Below, piece by piece: positions 1-20,108 of a stretch of 64,000 nt of DNA. The stretch spans positions 7,268,001 through 7,332,000 of the forward strand of contig OY997588.1 in the NCBI GenBank assembly GCA_963921825.1. The letters are read 5' to 3'. A program made the position numbers and the translations under genes. This DNA is from Erodium maritimum (Eukaryota > Streptophyta > Magnoliopsida > Geraniales > Geraniaceae). Below the pieces are notes generated by a model. The model was not told the DNA's origin, did not search any database, and saw nothing but the letters and a program-made list of their open reading frames with translations. Position 1 is the stretch's first letter. The number at the start of each line of letters is the position of its first letter.

Positions 1-1640
1 ACTCTCTGCTTCCACCTTCGAAGTCCCGGCTTCCAAGCTCTCAACTACCTCTAGGTGAGGTTCCTTCTACCCTACTTAGGGTTCATCGCTGTCGCCGTCG
101 CCGTCATCGTCGTCCATCGCCGCCGTCGTCATCGTTGTCATCGCCGTCTCTCTGCAACCGTGGCCCTCCTGCCATTCTTCGGGTTACGGGCTCCATGCGC
201 CGTCCTCCATCTGCAGCGGCCTCCCGCCCCAGAGCCACCTAACGCCGGCATGGGTCCGTTCCCTCAATGGATCTGGGATCTGGGGGGAAGGACGATAAGT
301 CGGGGTCTGTCTCCACGACACCCGAAGTCGGGACCCTCGATCTCGAACAAACCGCTGCAGATCGAATCGTTGTTCTCGTCTTCCGCACTACTTCGAAAGA
401 TCCGGGCGAATCAAGACGAAGAATTGACGATACCAGATCGCTCCAATGGCACGGGGGCTAGAAGAACTGACATCGCAGATTTGGTAGTTTGCTCTTTCGA
501 TCGTGTGCTATTTTTTTATCCTGTTTTAGGTCGAATAAATTGTTGGTTAGAATTTCTATTGCTTATGTTGATTAAGACTTTTCATTTCAAGTCTCGCCGT
601 TTTGAGACGTTGGTAAGGAGTTGTCTTGAGTTTGTGCCCACGATTTCAAGTGGGCTATTATTATGGGTCCATGAGCGTCAGACTTGCTACGGTCGGCCCG
701 GACATACATCTGGAACCTGGGGCGGTCACGCCTCATCTTGTTTGATTACCTATTGATATTAATGAAAGTCTCCGGTTACCCGTTTCAAAAAAAGAAGTTA
801 TGTGGGGGTCTTTCGAGCAACCACGCATATGTTTTTTCATTCATAGCTTTCAGCTCCTTCATACAAGTTTCATACATTTCAATACTCGTGGCCGTAAAGC
901 ATTTCCATTACTGCAATTTCAGTTCATGTGACTTGAATAGTTTGAACCAATTCTCATAGAGATGACGCATGCAATGCCTATGTTCAACTGATGGGTGATG
1001 ACAAAACACCTCTACCAAACCCTAAAAGGTGTACATTCGACAAGTTCTCGGCCGATGCGAGTAGATCTGGCGACATCATGACCGGATCTGCGAGTACACA
1101 GAGAATCAAACGATCCCCCTCCACTCTTCTTCCCAATCTGACATCGACGAAATCAATATCGAGAATCAAACCGTCCTCCCTAACTTTGGTGTCTCCGTGT
1201 CCATTTACGAACCCATCGTCCTCGTCATCCTTGTCCATGCTCACGGCCGTTGCGGGGAGGCCCTACTGGATGACACCTGAGGTGATTCGCGAACGAGCAA
1301 AAGAAGTTTTCCGAGCCCAGTATAAAAGAAAGGTTCAAATAGAGCAATAATAAAAAGATAAGACGAACGAGGAAAAAAGCGCGGAGTTTAAAAGAGGAAT
1401 AAGGCTTGGAGTTAAAAGAGTTTTTTCGGGTTAGGAAGTCAAGAGGATAATTGTAGAATATTAAAGAAATTAGAGTCATGTTTGATGTTTATTGTATACG
1501 ACGAGTTTTTATTCAAAAGTAAATGAAAAATTAACGCTAAATACTAAAATAAAATTAACAAAAATTTAAGATACTGAATTGATACATAAAAAATGTAGAG
1601 TACTACCAAAATAAAATAAAATGTTGCTATCACATAATCG
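1..1640. other. Upstream region without a recognisable gene
   Basis: The first 450 bases are C/T-rich with cgtcgc-like trinucleotide runs. They give long open frames on both strands that look compositional: the longest starts at GTG rather than ATG and has no recognisable domain. A 119-codon ATG frame at 991-1350 encodes a basic, Ser/Pro-rich peptide that I do not recognise. The remainder is AT-rich. The last part is presumably the promoter and 5'UTR of the synthetase gene starting at 1701, but no clear TATA box is visible. Confidence 0.5.
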
Positions 1641-1700
1641 TGGTTATTTATCGCCGAAGCGAACGCAGAGCTTCACAGACGAGCCAGAGTTTCGCAGAAA

Positions 1701-10057
<8,357 letters not shown>

Positions 10058-10254
10058 TGTTTCGCCAATAGAAGTCTGGTTGAGGCTCCTGCTGTGTTTT
10101 GTAGTGATGTCAGAGAGCTTCCATGACCAAACTGTTTGGATATTTTTCCTTGGTGACATCAATTCTTGTACGTTAAGTTTGTTTAGAACATGAGAAATAT
10201 CTTGGCCAAAGGGACTAACAACTCGTTTACTACATTTTGGAAATTTCCCAGTTA

Positions 10255-10260
10255 AATAAA
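10255..10260 (+). terminator. Probable polyadenylation signal of the lysyl-tRNA synthetase gene
   Basis: AATAAA about 200 bases after the TAA stop in an AT-rich 3'UTR. This is the best canonical signal before the intergenic region. Confidence 0.6.
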
Positions 10261-10280
10261 AGAATATGATTCTTAGTTTT

Positions 10281-11030
10281 TTTCACGATTGTCCTTGTTC
10301 ATAGTTGAACAAAAATAGTTTTTGATTTGCATGCTAGGGTGACCGGTGAGCACGGGTCCAGGTGTAAAATTACTCGCATCCATTCAAAAAGCTTAATATT
10401 GAATATGTATCAGGGAAAATGACACTCAATTATCGCTAAATATGAACTACTTCCAAATAATTATCCTCTGAGTTTAAAACGTTTTAAACAGCTCTCTTGA
10501 GTCTGTCTATTTTTACCCTAACCATGTTTAATTTTGCTTGTGAAACGACAATGACCCTCGTAAAAAAAAGTATTTGAAGTTTGTTCAACACGAAATTGGG
10601 ATAAATTGATACCAACAAATATTGGGAAGTTGTCAAAACCATTTTAAGCTCAGGGGTAATTATTTGAGAATGGTGTATGCTTAATGGTAGCTGATTTTTT
10701 TTTTTATCATTTTAGCATATCTCTAAATCATGTGGTTTGTATTATTTTCATCTCAAATAGTACAATAAAATATTAATGGGTATTGAACTAAGTAACCAAT
10801 ACGACGAGCTTTGTGTTTTTAAGGGAACATCTCAGCGGTCAAGGCTCAAGACTTCATGTGAGAAGTCTTGAGTTAAGACTCGAGTCTTGACAGATAATTG
10901 CATTTATGTGCATTTGTTGTTGTAAAGTGTATTGCGCCTCATGGAATTTATACAACTAGTTTAGTTTAGAATGTATTGGCTGTCCGTCTATCCAACTAGT
11001 CTAGAATGTATTGTCTAACCGTTTGTATGT
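10281..11030. other. Intergenic region between the two convergent genes
   Basis: AT-rich sequence with no gene-like frame. It includes a short imperfect direct repeat (aactagt-tag...aatgtattg) at about 10958-10985 and 10996-11020, directly before the C-rich block that follows. Nothing else is recognisable. Confidence 0.5.
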
Positions 11031-11992
11031 ATATGTTCATGTTGATCCACCCCCTTTCACACCTCCGACCACCCACTTCCGGCATAGCCTGCCATCCTCA
11101 CCCCTTTTCCGGTCAGATCTACGCCTTACTGGCCAGATCCGCCCCACCCACACCGTCCCTCGATTTTTCTGCCCCTGCCCTGACCTTCGTCGGCCCTTTC
11201 TGCCACCCACACCGCCCCCCGTTTTCTACCACTGCCCCCGTTTTTTCTGCCACCCAGTACCCCTCCCTTGAGACCCACCCACCGGCTCACTGTTCCGGCG
11301 AGTCCCCCGGCCAGATCTACTCTTCCCTCTTCACCCCTTTGGCCTCCCGCCCTATTCCTTTCCTCAGGCTTTTTTCCCCGACGACGATCGGTTAGCAGCG
11401 CTATTTTCCGGTTTTTTGTCCCGACACAACAACTTTTCCGGCCGAGCCCCCCGCCACGCCCCCTCTCAGGTCAGACGGTCATATCTGAGCCCACATTCCG
11501 TCGAAACACCGCAATCTGAGCCGTTTAGGCGTGCTCCTGCATATTATCGTGTTTATCCGACCAGATCCGTGCACCAGCCCCAAGCGGATCAGATTTGTAC
11601 CCGACGCCGCCGCCCTCCTCGCTCCAGATTTCGGAGGCCGACCGTGATTAGTTTTTGCTTGTTGGTTTTGTTATTTATTTTGGTTATGTTGTTTGCTTTT
11701 TGGTGTTCCCCCAACCGGAATCTCGTATCTCCGGTAGGTGTGGCTGCTGCCTCTGGTGGCATGTCCAGTCGGACTTTTCTTTTGACGTATCTCTCCGGAG
11801 AGTCGATAAGAAAGGCCGACTTGGTAGTCGTTGTTTATTTAGGCGCTGCGTCGCCTTTGTCTAGAGCTATTCATCTCGCTAGTTGTCTTTCGGGTTTCCA
11901 AGAACGACTAGTGGATGCAACGCTTATGTTGGTCTGGTTGTGTTGTTCGATATGTAAGATTTGTTAACTATTGATGAATCTTTATGTTCAAA
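11031..11992 (+). other. Probable non-coding retroelement fragment (C-rich head, A-tailed end)
   Basis: A C/T-rich head (11040-11640) changes to a T/G-rich tail that ends in a run of nine A at about 11981-11990. That resembles a LINE 5'UTR joined to a LINE 3'UTR and tail. Overlapping open frames of 80-180 codons occur in two frames at once and reflect base composition. No reverse transcriptase, endonuclease or zinc-knuckle motif is present. A clear target duplication was not found, so the assignment is tentative. Confidence 0.35.
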
Positions 11993-12285
11993 AAAAAACA
12001 GATTGAATCCTCTAAAAAATGTTGAGCTTGTAAACTATGTTTTTCTCACCACTTTGCATGTCTCCTGTACTAATTTGTGTATCTAGAGTTTGGAAGAACC
12101 AAGGTATACTTATCATACATGTTGCTCACCTAAATTGTATTAAACTAGGAGTAGGAGCCTCTCCTATGAGGACTAGAGAAGAAACATGAGCATGTTCAGT
12201 TTATGCCAACTTTGGAAGGATGAAAGAAGATGGTAAAACCATAATAGGGTAAAAAATGCAAAGGCAAAACCATCCACCAATAAAT

Positions 12286-12291
12286 TTTATT
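12286..12291 (-). terminator. Probable polyadenylation signal of CPN60B
   Basis: Reads AATAAA on the minus strand, about 320 bases past the CPN60B stop codon. Confidence 0.55.
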
Positions 12292-12610
12292 TGTCCTACA
12301 CCAAGATCCAGATACATTATCATTATGACTGGGTTACAAGTTCAAAGAAATGATGAGTTCCCATTACCAAATGCCCTACCCTCTCCCCTCAAGCTATTTC
12401 CTACCAGCACCAACAACTAAATTTACAAAACCATACTCCATAACCATCTTCCTTGCTAGTGTGATCTCCTCAACTTGCCTCATTATTCAGAACCCACTCC
12501 ACAACTTGACCGTGAGAGGATTAGTAGCCATAGCCTGTGGAAGAAGAAGCCAGAAAATTACATGGAAGAATTTGGAGAGGAGGATAATGAGACATTGCAG
12601 TAATCAACAA

Positions 12611-15600
12611 CTAAATACCCGAGTTATCCATTGGGTTGCCGGCAGCCATGGGTTGTTCCGGCTCCTTGATCTCAACTACAACACAATCTGACATCAAGAA
12701 AGTTTTGGCAACTGAGGCGGCATGCTCAAGGCAACATCTCACCACCTGGATTAAGATAAACAGAAATGATAAATAATTTCTATAACCACGTAAAAAAGTG
12801 ACTTCTACTTGATGTTGAGATTGACCTTGGTTGGGTCTATAATCCCAGCAGCCATTAAATCCTCATACTTTCCAGTTGCAGCATTGTATCCAAATTTTGG
12901 GTTGTCATTTGAGAGAACCTGAAACAAACAAATACCCACAATTTTAAATCAGAAGCAGCATATATTATATATTATCAAGACGGATTGCAGCATATGACAT
13001 GATGATATTACCTTCTCGCTGACCACGCTCCCATTGACTCCGGCATTCTTTGCAATTAACTTCAAAGGATAGCTCAGAGATCTTTTAACGATTTCAGCTC
13101 CAACCTGCAGCAGATAATACAACCCAAAAGACCATTATTCACAAGTAATGATACCAAACCAACAATTAACTGAATCACCAAAAAGTCAAGCTTAATGAAC
13201 AACAAAATAGTACCTTTTCTTCGTCATTATTAAGGGTTTGTTTGATAGCATCTACCTTTGATGCTAGTCTGATCAAAGCACACCCACCGCCAACGACAAT
13301 ACCCTCTTCAACAGCTGCCTGAAAATCATTCAAGTTGCTAAGTCTCTAGTGCATTGGTTGTCTTGTGTAGTCTCTTCACAAGCGAGTAATAAAGAAATAG
13401 TATGAATATATGACCTTAGTTGCATTAAGGGCATCTTCAACTCTCAGCTTCTTTTCCTTTAGTTCTGTCTCGGTTTGAGCTCCAACCTTTGAAATGAAAC
13501 CAGAAAACAAGATACATAAGGCACATTTTCCTAAATACCACAAATATAAAGAACTTGAGGAAAATTTATACCTGTATCACTGCAACACCACCTGACAGCT
13601 TTGCAATCCTTTCGTTTAATTTCTCTCTTTCATAGTCTTGCTCAGCATTCTGTATAAAATTATAATAAAATAATAACTTAGTCCCCAAATTCGTAAAACA
13701 ATGCATAGTAACCTATGTACATGGAGAGATAGATGTTCAGACCTCAATAAGGTTTTTAATCTGTGCAACTCTCTTGTTTACTGCTTCCTGAGTACTTCCA
13801 TCACCGATAATTGTGGTCGAGTCCTTGGTAAGCACTATCTTGGAAGCATGGCCGAGGACCTCCTTATCAGCTTTGTCTAGACTGAGTCCCACCTCTTCTC
13901 TGATTACAGTTCCTGCTCATCAATTGAAAACAATCTCTCAACATCAATGGAAAAAAACATCCACACAAAAAATGAATGATAGCATAGCACGGTGCATCTG
14001 TGGAAGACAGAGCCAATAAAGGAAATTATAACGTATTTTTACCTCCAGTTAGAATTGCAATATCATCAAGGTATTGACTCTTGCGTTCGCCAAAACCAGG
14101 AGCTTTAAGTGCCGCAATCTTTAAGGCTCCTCTGAGCTTATTCACAACTAGAGTTGCTAAGGCTTCTTGCTCAATGTCTTCAGCAATGAGCACAATAGGG
14201 TATCCTCCTTTGATGGCATCTTCCAGAACACTGATAAGATCCCTTGCATTTGTTATCTTCTTATCAACGAGAAGAACCTGCATAAATTAAGATCACTGAT
14301 TAGAACACGTACGATGGCATGGAGCAAGTTGCAATGATCAACCAATATAATGCATATTGTACCTTGCAGTTATCAAATTCAACGGACATCTTTTCACTGT
14401 CAGTGACAAAGTAAGGTGAGATATACCCACGATCAAATTGCATCCCTTCAACAACATAAAGATTATTTTCAGCACTTTTTCCCTCCTCAAGGGTCACCAC
14501 CCCCTTCCGACCAACTTTACTCATGGCTTCAGCTATCATGGATCCAACTTCATGGTTATTTCCTGCACTAACAGCTGCAACATCCGCTAGTTCACTATCT
14601 TCAACCTGTTGTTCCATTCAACTCTAGTCAAATCCATGGTGGAATGTTCTATCATCATTACCACATATTAATCCCAAAATCGATTAAATGTGACGAAGAT
14701 AATTTCCTCTTACCTCTTTCGACATCAATTTAAGCTCAGCTACTAAAGCTTTCACCGTCTTCTCTATGCCCCGTGTGATAAGAACGGGGTTTGCCCCAGC
14801 TGCCACCACCTAAACCATTTAACCCATTCAATCATGTAGAATGTTGCATGGTGATCAATTACACAGAAGAGTAGAACCACTAGAACGAACGAACACACAC
14901 CTTGACACCTTCAGTTATAAGACCTTGAGCGAGAACAACAGAAGTTGTTGTTCCATCACCAGCCAGGTCATTAGTCTTAGCAGCCGCCTGCCTCACCAAC
15001 TTGGCACCGATGTTCTCAACTGGATCTTCCAATTCAACCTAGGATAAATGTGAAACAATTCAAGTCAGAGACTAAAAATATGATACATACAAAAACATAG
15101 GTACATCAAACCTTGTATGGATTAACCAGTTGCTTAAATTTATGAGCATATAATTTTGTAACTAATGGAATCCAAGGGAAATGCCTACATAACATGGTTC
15201 CACAGACCCAATAAATTTAAATGATACATTTCAGTTACCAAGTACAAAATATCATCAAAATCAACAACCACTTTTGTGGTAAAAAAATGAGCTATGACTG
15301 ATATAAGCAACCTTACCTCTTTGGCCACAGTCACACCATCATTAACAATTTTAGGTGAGCCATACTTGCTCTCCAGAACTACATTCCTGCCCTTGGGGCC
15401 AAGAGTGACCCCGACTAGATCTGCGAGCTTGTTCACACCAATCTGCAATGAAAGAGGAGGTTAGGTACATTTTTTAATGAGAAGCCATTGCAATAAGAGC
15501 TAAATAAAATGCAGAAAAATTATCAGCAAATCTTAATCCTAAAACTCACTTGGAGCTTCTTGATAGCTGACCCATCTTTGTTGAAATACAAATCCTTTGC

Positions 15601-15780
15601 TGCGCTGATCTTAGGTGTACGCGTTTTCCTCATAATCACATTCTGTCTCCTGCCAAATGAGATTGAGGGCGTGGAAGCAAAAGATGACAACTTATTTGAA
15701 GAAGCCCCAAGCTTCTTATCTAAGGAACTGCTGGGAGCAACCAAAGAGCCAACTGATGACATTGCAGTGAAAGATGCCAT
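12611..15780 (-). CDS. CPN60B: Chaperonin-60 subunit beta, chloroplastic (RuBisCO large subunit-binding protein beta)
   Basis: GroEL-type chaperonin of the plastid stroma, which with CPN60 alpha and CPN20 folds RuBisCO large subunit and other imports. Exons (minus strand): 15780-15550, 15442-15317, 15038-14901, 14809-14714, 14605-14363, 14277-14043, 13912-13743, 13649-13572, 13486-13415, 13318-13214, 13104-13012, 12918-12826 and 12745-12611. All introns are GT-AG and in phase, giving 604 codons plus TAG. Residues 1-60 form a Ser/Lys/Arg-rich transit peptide. The ATP-binding equatorial parts are visible: VTLGPKGRN near 89, [10 protein letters not shown] near 145 and [10 protein letters not shown] near 466. 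The apical domain spans roughly 250-430. The plant beta-type tail ends [11 protein letters not shown]; there is no GGM repeat tail. ATG is at 15780, preceded by a 5'UTR intron. The coding region is intact and contains no transposon. Confidence 0.97.
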
Positions 15781-15794
15781 TTTTACCTTCAAAA

Positions 15795-16597
15795 CTGATA
15801 AGAGAATGTTAGGTGGTCTCAGTGCAACAATTACAAATGTCAGAGAGAGTCCCAGCAGAATCACCCAACTACCACTTAAAAAACAGAACATTATGTTTGA
15901 TTCTCACAACATATAAACATCATTTAAATTATGCAAGTACAAGAACATATCCTCAATTCAGAACCTCAATATAGGTGACATGACTCAATCATGACTAGGA
16001 GAAGCTACACAACAACCACTGCCATGACAGGGGTGTGAATGGTTCTTTATACGGTGTCACAATTCAATGAGCTTGAACTACACCCAAATTGCTTCCAGGC
16101 ATATAATGACCATCAAATTTGTGAAAAACCAAAACTTGCAATAGAGTAATGATTCAACATTAAAATATATATCAAGATAAGAGTGTGAATTCAAAATGCA
16201 TATCTTATCCAAATCACTTGGTGTCCACAAAAACCATCCAAAAACCTTATAGTCTAGCAATAAATCAACATATTCAGGAGCAATCTGGTTACCCTCTAAA
16301 GTCTTGCTGAAAACATCAGATACAATTACTCCTTGACGATTAAATCCCCGACCCAAAATGCCCAGAAAGACAAACAAAAACACAATCAAATCAATAAGCT
16401 AGCTTTCTATCAAAAACACAATCCAGAGAGTAACACAGCACGACCCATATCAAAATCGAAAACAAAAGTTCGATTCAAGGCAAACCCAAATCAGAAGACA
16501 AATCCATTTCCAATTCCTCGAATGAGAAGTAGCTATCACTGCAAGCGGATTTTCCAGGGAAACAAACAGTAAGTAAGCTGGAATTGGAGAGCTTACC
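15795..16597 (-). other. 5'UTR intron of CPN60B
   Basis: On the minus strand CAG|GTAAGCT (donor at 16597) and TTATCAG (acceptor at 15795) define an intron of about 800 bases ending 14 bases before the ATG. It is AT-rich with no coding signal. Leader introns like this often raise expression of plant housekeeping genes. The splice sites are inferred, not confirmed by transcripts. Confidence 0.6.
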
Positions 16598-16965
16598 TGA
16601 GCAGAGGCGATAGGGTTTAGAGCGGGTTTAGGATAAGGAGCAGTGACGCTTGCGCTCGTGTCTTTGTAATTGTCTGTGGAGCTGAAGTTAGAGTTTAGGT
16701 TTGAGCCTATATATAACTTATAAGCAGCCGAGAGAAACACACGGCCCAGATTTTCTCTTGGATCAGAGAGTGAATATAAGCCGTTAGATCTCAGCATTGG
16801 CCGTTAGTTTTGTGCTTCTTTGGAACTCTCTAGAACTACTACCTCTTGCAGTTGAACTACAAAATTTTAGAAAATGGATATGAGTCAAAGTCTGATACTG
16901 TAGAATCGATGAGCCTTCCTGAGCCCAAATACACGTCTGGAAAACATACCGTTAGTGGGCCTTCA
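16598..16965 (-). promoter_or_regulatory. CPN60B promoter and first non-coding exon
   Basis: On the minus strand a TATATATAG box lies at 16707-16715, so transcription should start near 16675-16685, about 85 bases before the leader-intron donor. Site II-like TGGGCC/GGCCCA motifs occur at 16743-16748 and 16956-16961, with further gagccc/gggctt words up to about 17000. Such motifs are common in promoters of plant ribosomal and organelle-protein genes. Confidence 0.65.
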
Positions 16966-17210
16966 TGAGCCCATATGTACGTAATGGGCTTGCCTGGTTC
17001 ATGTTTCACACTATTTATACTTTTTCGAATAAGTTGCAGTGTTTCCGTGGTAGACCTTCCACGTCTTGTATGGTAGGATTAGACCGAATCGTTTTAATTA
17101 TATTAAAATTTAGAAAAAAAGTGGATAGAATGGATCCAATTTGTTGGTCTCATCCAAAGGCCTCACAGTGGGAATATGTCTGATTCGTCTATTCAAAGTC
17201 TAAGCTAAAA

Positions 17211-18438
17211 TTAAAGAAAATAAGCGTTTATATCGGGAATGATATTATTAATTCCGGAAACGAGAAAATTGAAGTACAACGCAATATTGAGAATAGTCAT
17301 AACCATAGAACCAACAAAAAACACCATCAAGCAACTCGAGCGGATGAGAACTAGAGGTTGAGGAACCTGTTCATCAGGCTCCATTCCGGACACTGTCGAA
17401 CACTCACTCACCAGTCATGCTTGTTGAAGGGGAGAACGACATTACGGGCATACGTCCGGTTGTCCTCGAGGAGCACCTCGGCATCGGTGGCGGTTGGACC
17501 GAGCTAATGTCGGGCTTGCAAGAACACTAACTCGAATCGCTTCACCTGGACATTGGTCTTTTGCCAGTGATCCTTCAGCTGCTTCTCGGACCGAGAATAT
17601 GGTTCCATGGCTATGAATTTCCAGTCCTCGTATAGATCGTGCCAATACTCTCTAGGGGCACTGTCGTGAATCATCCCCTCAACGACGAGTCGCCTCTCCT
17701 CCACGTTTGACCAAGTAGGCGTCATCAATTTGGTCTTAGAGAAAATATGTGGAGATGACGATTCTTTTTTGGACAAAAAAAAATTGAAGAGGAAGAGTTG
17801 ATGCTGATTGTCTATTTGGGAATTGTTCGAATAAGGGAGACATAATTGTAGGGTTTGACATCCAAAGGGGATAGAATCGGTCCAAATTTTAAACGTGAAG
17901 AATCGGTCAAAGCAATTATGATGGCATGTTCGCTGCATGCAATCAAGTGATGAATCAGTCACACAAGACAAAATTAAAAGGTTGCACTTATTTTGAACAT
18001 TGCGGGGAGTACAAAATGAAATAGAACATGTTCGAAACCGAGTACAATGATACAAAATAAGGACATTGAACATGATAGTTGTGGTTCATAACTAAGCATA
18101 TCGAACATAAGAGCCTTGTGGTTGGCCTTCTCGAGCGGGGTCCAGTCGGATGTGTCAAGAGAACCTGCTTGAGCGTATTGTTTGGTCCACAACAGGTGGT
18201 ACTTCATAAATTTTGCTCATGTGCGCTCAAACCTACCACGACGGCGTTGTTCTCGTTCGCTCATGTATAGTGATGGTGGTGTACCCATATCATCATGTGA
18301 AACACCACTTTCGCTCTCGAAATCCATCACTTTATGCCGGACTAATTTGGAAGAACTTGATTTTGCCTTTTTAGATGAGGAGGGTTTGCCTTTTATAGGA
18401 AATCGATTCGGCCAAAAATGTTGTATTGGGAAAAGCAA
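17211..18438 (-). pseudogene. Degenerate Harbinger-type Myb/SANT-like (trihelix-like) DNA-binding ORF
   Basis: Minus-strand frames broken by stops. The best part (17770-17504) reads PTWSNVEERRLVVEG, a Trp/Glu-rich start like a SANT/trihelix repeat. It is followed by a YWHDLYEDWKF stretch and KQLKDHWQKTNVQVKRF, which resembles the R..L..RW..I...V.KF helix of Harbinger ORF1 proteins. A Ser/Lys-rich N-terminal part lies at 18438-18217 (KGKPSSSKKAKSSSSKL). No transposase is adjacent. It abuts a broken LINE at about 18440. A plant trihelix-gene remnant is the main alternative. Confidence 0.4.
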
Positions 18439-18439
18439 T

Positions 18440-20108
18440 GGTTGTACATTGTCCTATATAGCCCTGTCGGCACAGAGGTACCATGATTTACTGAAATAAT
18501 GGGGTCAATGAGTGGTTTTAGTCTGTTTGTAATGACCTTTGAGAGTATCTTGAAGATTACGTTACACAACGCTATGGGTCGAGATCCACAATCCTATTCT
18601 GGCTCTGGTTCTTGGGAATGAGAACCGGTGTCGTTTGATTGACTTCATGATTGATTGTTGCTATTGCCAATGCCTCCCGACCAAAATCTTATACCTCCTT
18701 ATTGAGAACCAGCCAACAATGTTGATAAAACAAGGGATTAAGGCCATCCGGTACTAGAGCCTTATTAGTCCCCATTTGGAAAACCGTCGTTCGAACCTCC
18801 TCAACCAATACCTTCATGCCTAACTATATATTCTGATCCACTATAATTAGTTGAGGGATGACAATGGGTATCTCTCGCGTCCATTCTGGCCCTGCTATGA
18901 AAATCTGCTCAAAATAGTGGACACGTATAGCCTGCACGCCTGTATTCCGTGTCACTTTCGTACCATCATCGGTCTCTAATGTCCAAACACTCTTTTGTTT
19001 TTGCCTCTTGGTCTGCGTAACATAGAAAAACTTGATGTTACTGTCCCCATCTGCTAACCAGTGTTGATTTGCCCTCTGCTTCCAGAAACTCTCTTGTCTA
19101 GATAAGGCCCGTGCGTACTATTTTTGGATGGCCAATCTCAACTAGATACCCAACCTATCTCGTCAGTCATTTAGCTCTATCAGAATACGTTGGCATCTAC
19201 GGATTGTATTGATCGTCTCTTTATAGACCGTCTGACCCCAAATATACAATGACCGACCAATCTCCATTACATCGGTCTTGATGTGATGACCCCTCGGTTG
19301 AGCCCATTCCTGTTGTATAAGCTTTCTACGATGCGGGTCCTCAACCCACCCATTCTCGAAGCAAAATTGTCTCTCCATAAGACCTCTCTTCTCCTAAGTT
19401 AGTGTGAGCATTATCGACATACGGTCAGATGTAGTGTACCCAATATTACGGAGCCGAGCTTGAGTAAAACAATCCCGAAAAGATGGATACATGAGCCCTC
19501 GGTCTAATCTGACCTCCAGCCGTGATCTTAGGTCCTTTCCCTTTGTCCAGATGAATTGGTAGCTTTCCAAAGGCAAGTCTTCGACTCCAATATCCGTCAA
19601 AGCATGACAGAAGCTCTAAATAAGGTGCATAAGGTATGGTCAGCCTCCTCGTTTATCCTCTGGATGGAGTATGCCGTTGGAATCTCCCATGAGAACATAA
19701 TACAAAGTATGAGTCCCATGACCAAGTCTACATAGTAACTCCCATGTACGGTCCCGGTGTTCTCGCATCGGTTCCCCATAAATTCCTGTAAAACGAAACA
19801 AAGGTTCATGACAAAATAAGACACACACATCAATATGGATTTGTGCAGTTGTGATCACATCAACCCGGCAACGATCCGACCACAAGAGCATGATGCCTCT
19901 TTTTCTCCCCTCGGCCGACAGTCTAGTTCCCCCGTGAAACCCTAAGTTGCGATGAAGTAATGCTAGCCTGGACGGGGAATGCCGAGACTCTAAGTGGTAG
20001 GTCTCAGTTAGGAATAACAAGTCAGACTTGATCCGGTTAACAGGGTCCCAGAGCTGCTAGCGGATCAGCCCCTAGGCCCCGATAGTTCCATGCCATTAAC
20101 GAGGACAT
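18440..20108 (-). mobile_element. LINE (L1-type) remnant: endonuclease and start of reverse transcriptase
   Basis: On the minus strand an ORF2 begins at an ATG at 20108 with LMAWNYRGLG, the usual start of plant L1 endonucleases. It continues through an EEP-type endonuclease (YGEPMREHRDRTWELL, then LMGDSNGILHPEDKRGG at 19640-19700). Further pieces (SRLEVRLDRG; FWKQRANQHWLADGDSN) lead into an RT N-terminus (PDGLNPLFYQHCW near 18730; RLKPLIDPIIS near 18500). Many stops and frameshifts are present. The fragment stops inside the RT at about 18440, so the FADD box and 3' end are missing. ORF1 was not seen upstream. Confidence 0.8.

Noticed and set aside
55..756. 233-codon frame at the left edge
   Set aside because: It starts with GTG, its first part is a low-complexity cgtcgc run, and no family is recognisable.
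11416..11967. 183-codon frame between the two housekeeping genes
   Set aside because: It overlaps other C-rich frames, lacks any motif and ends near an A-run; more likely retroelement non-coding sequence.
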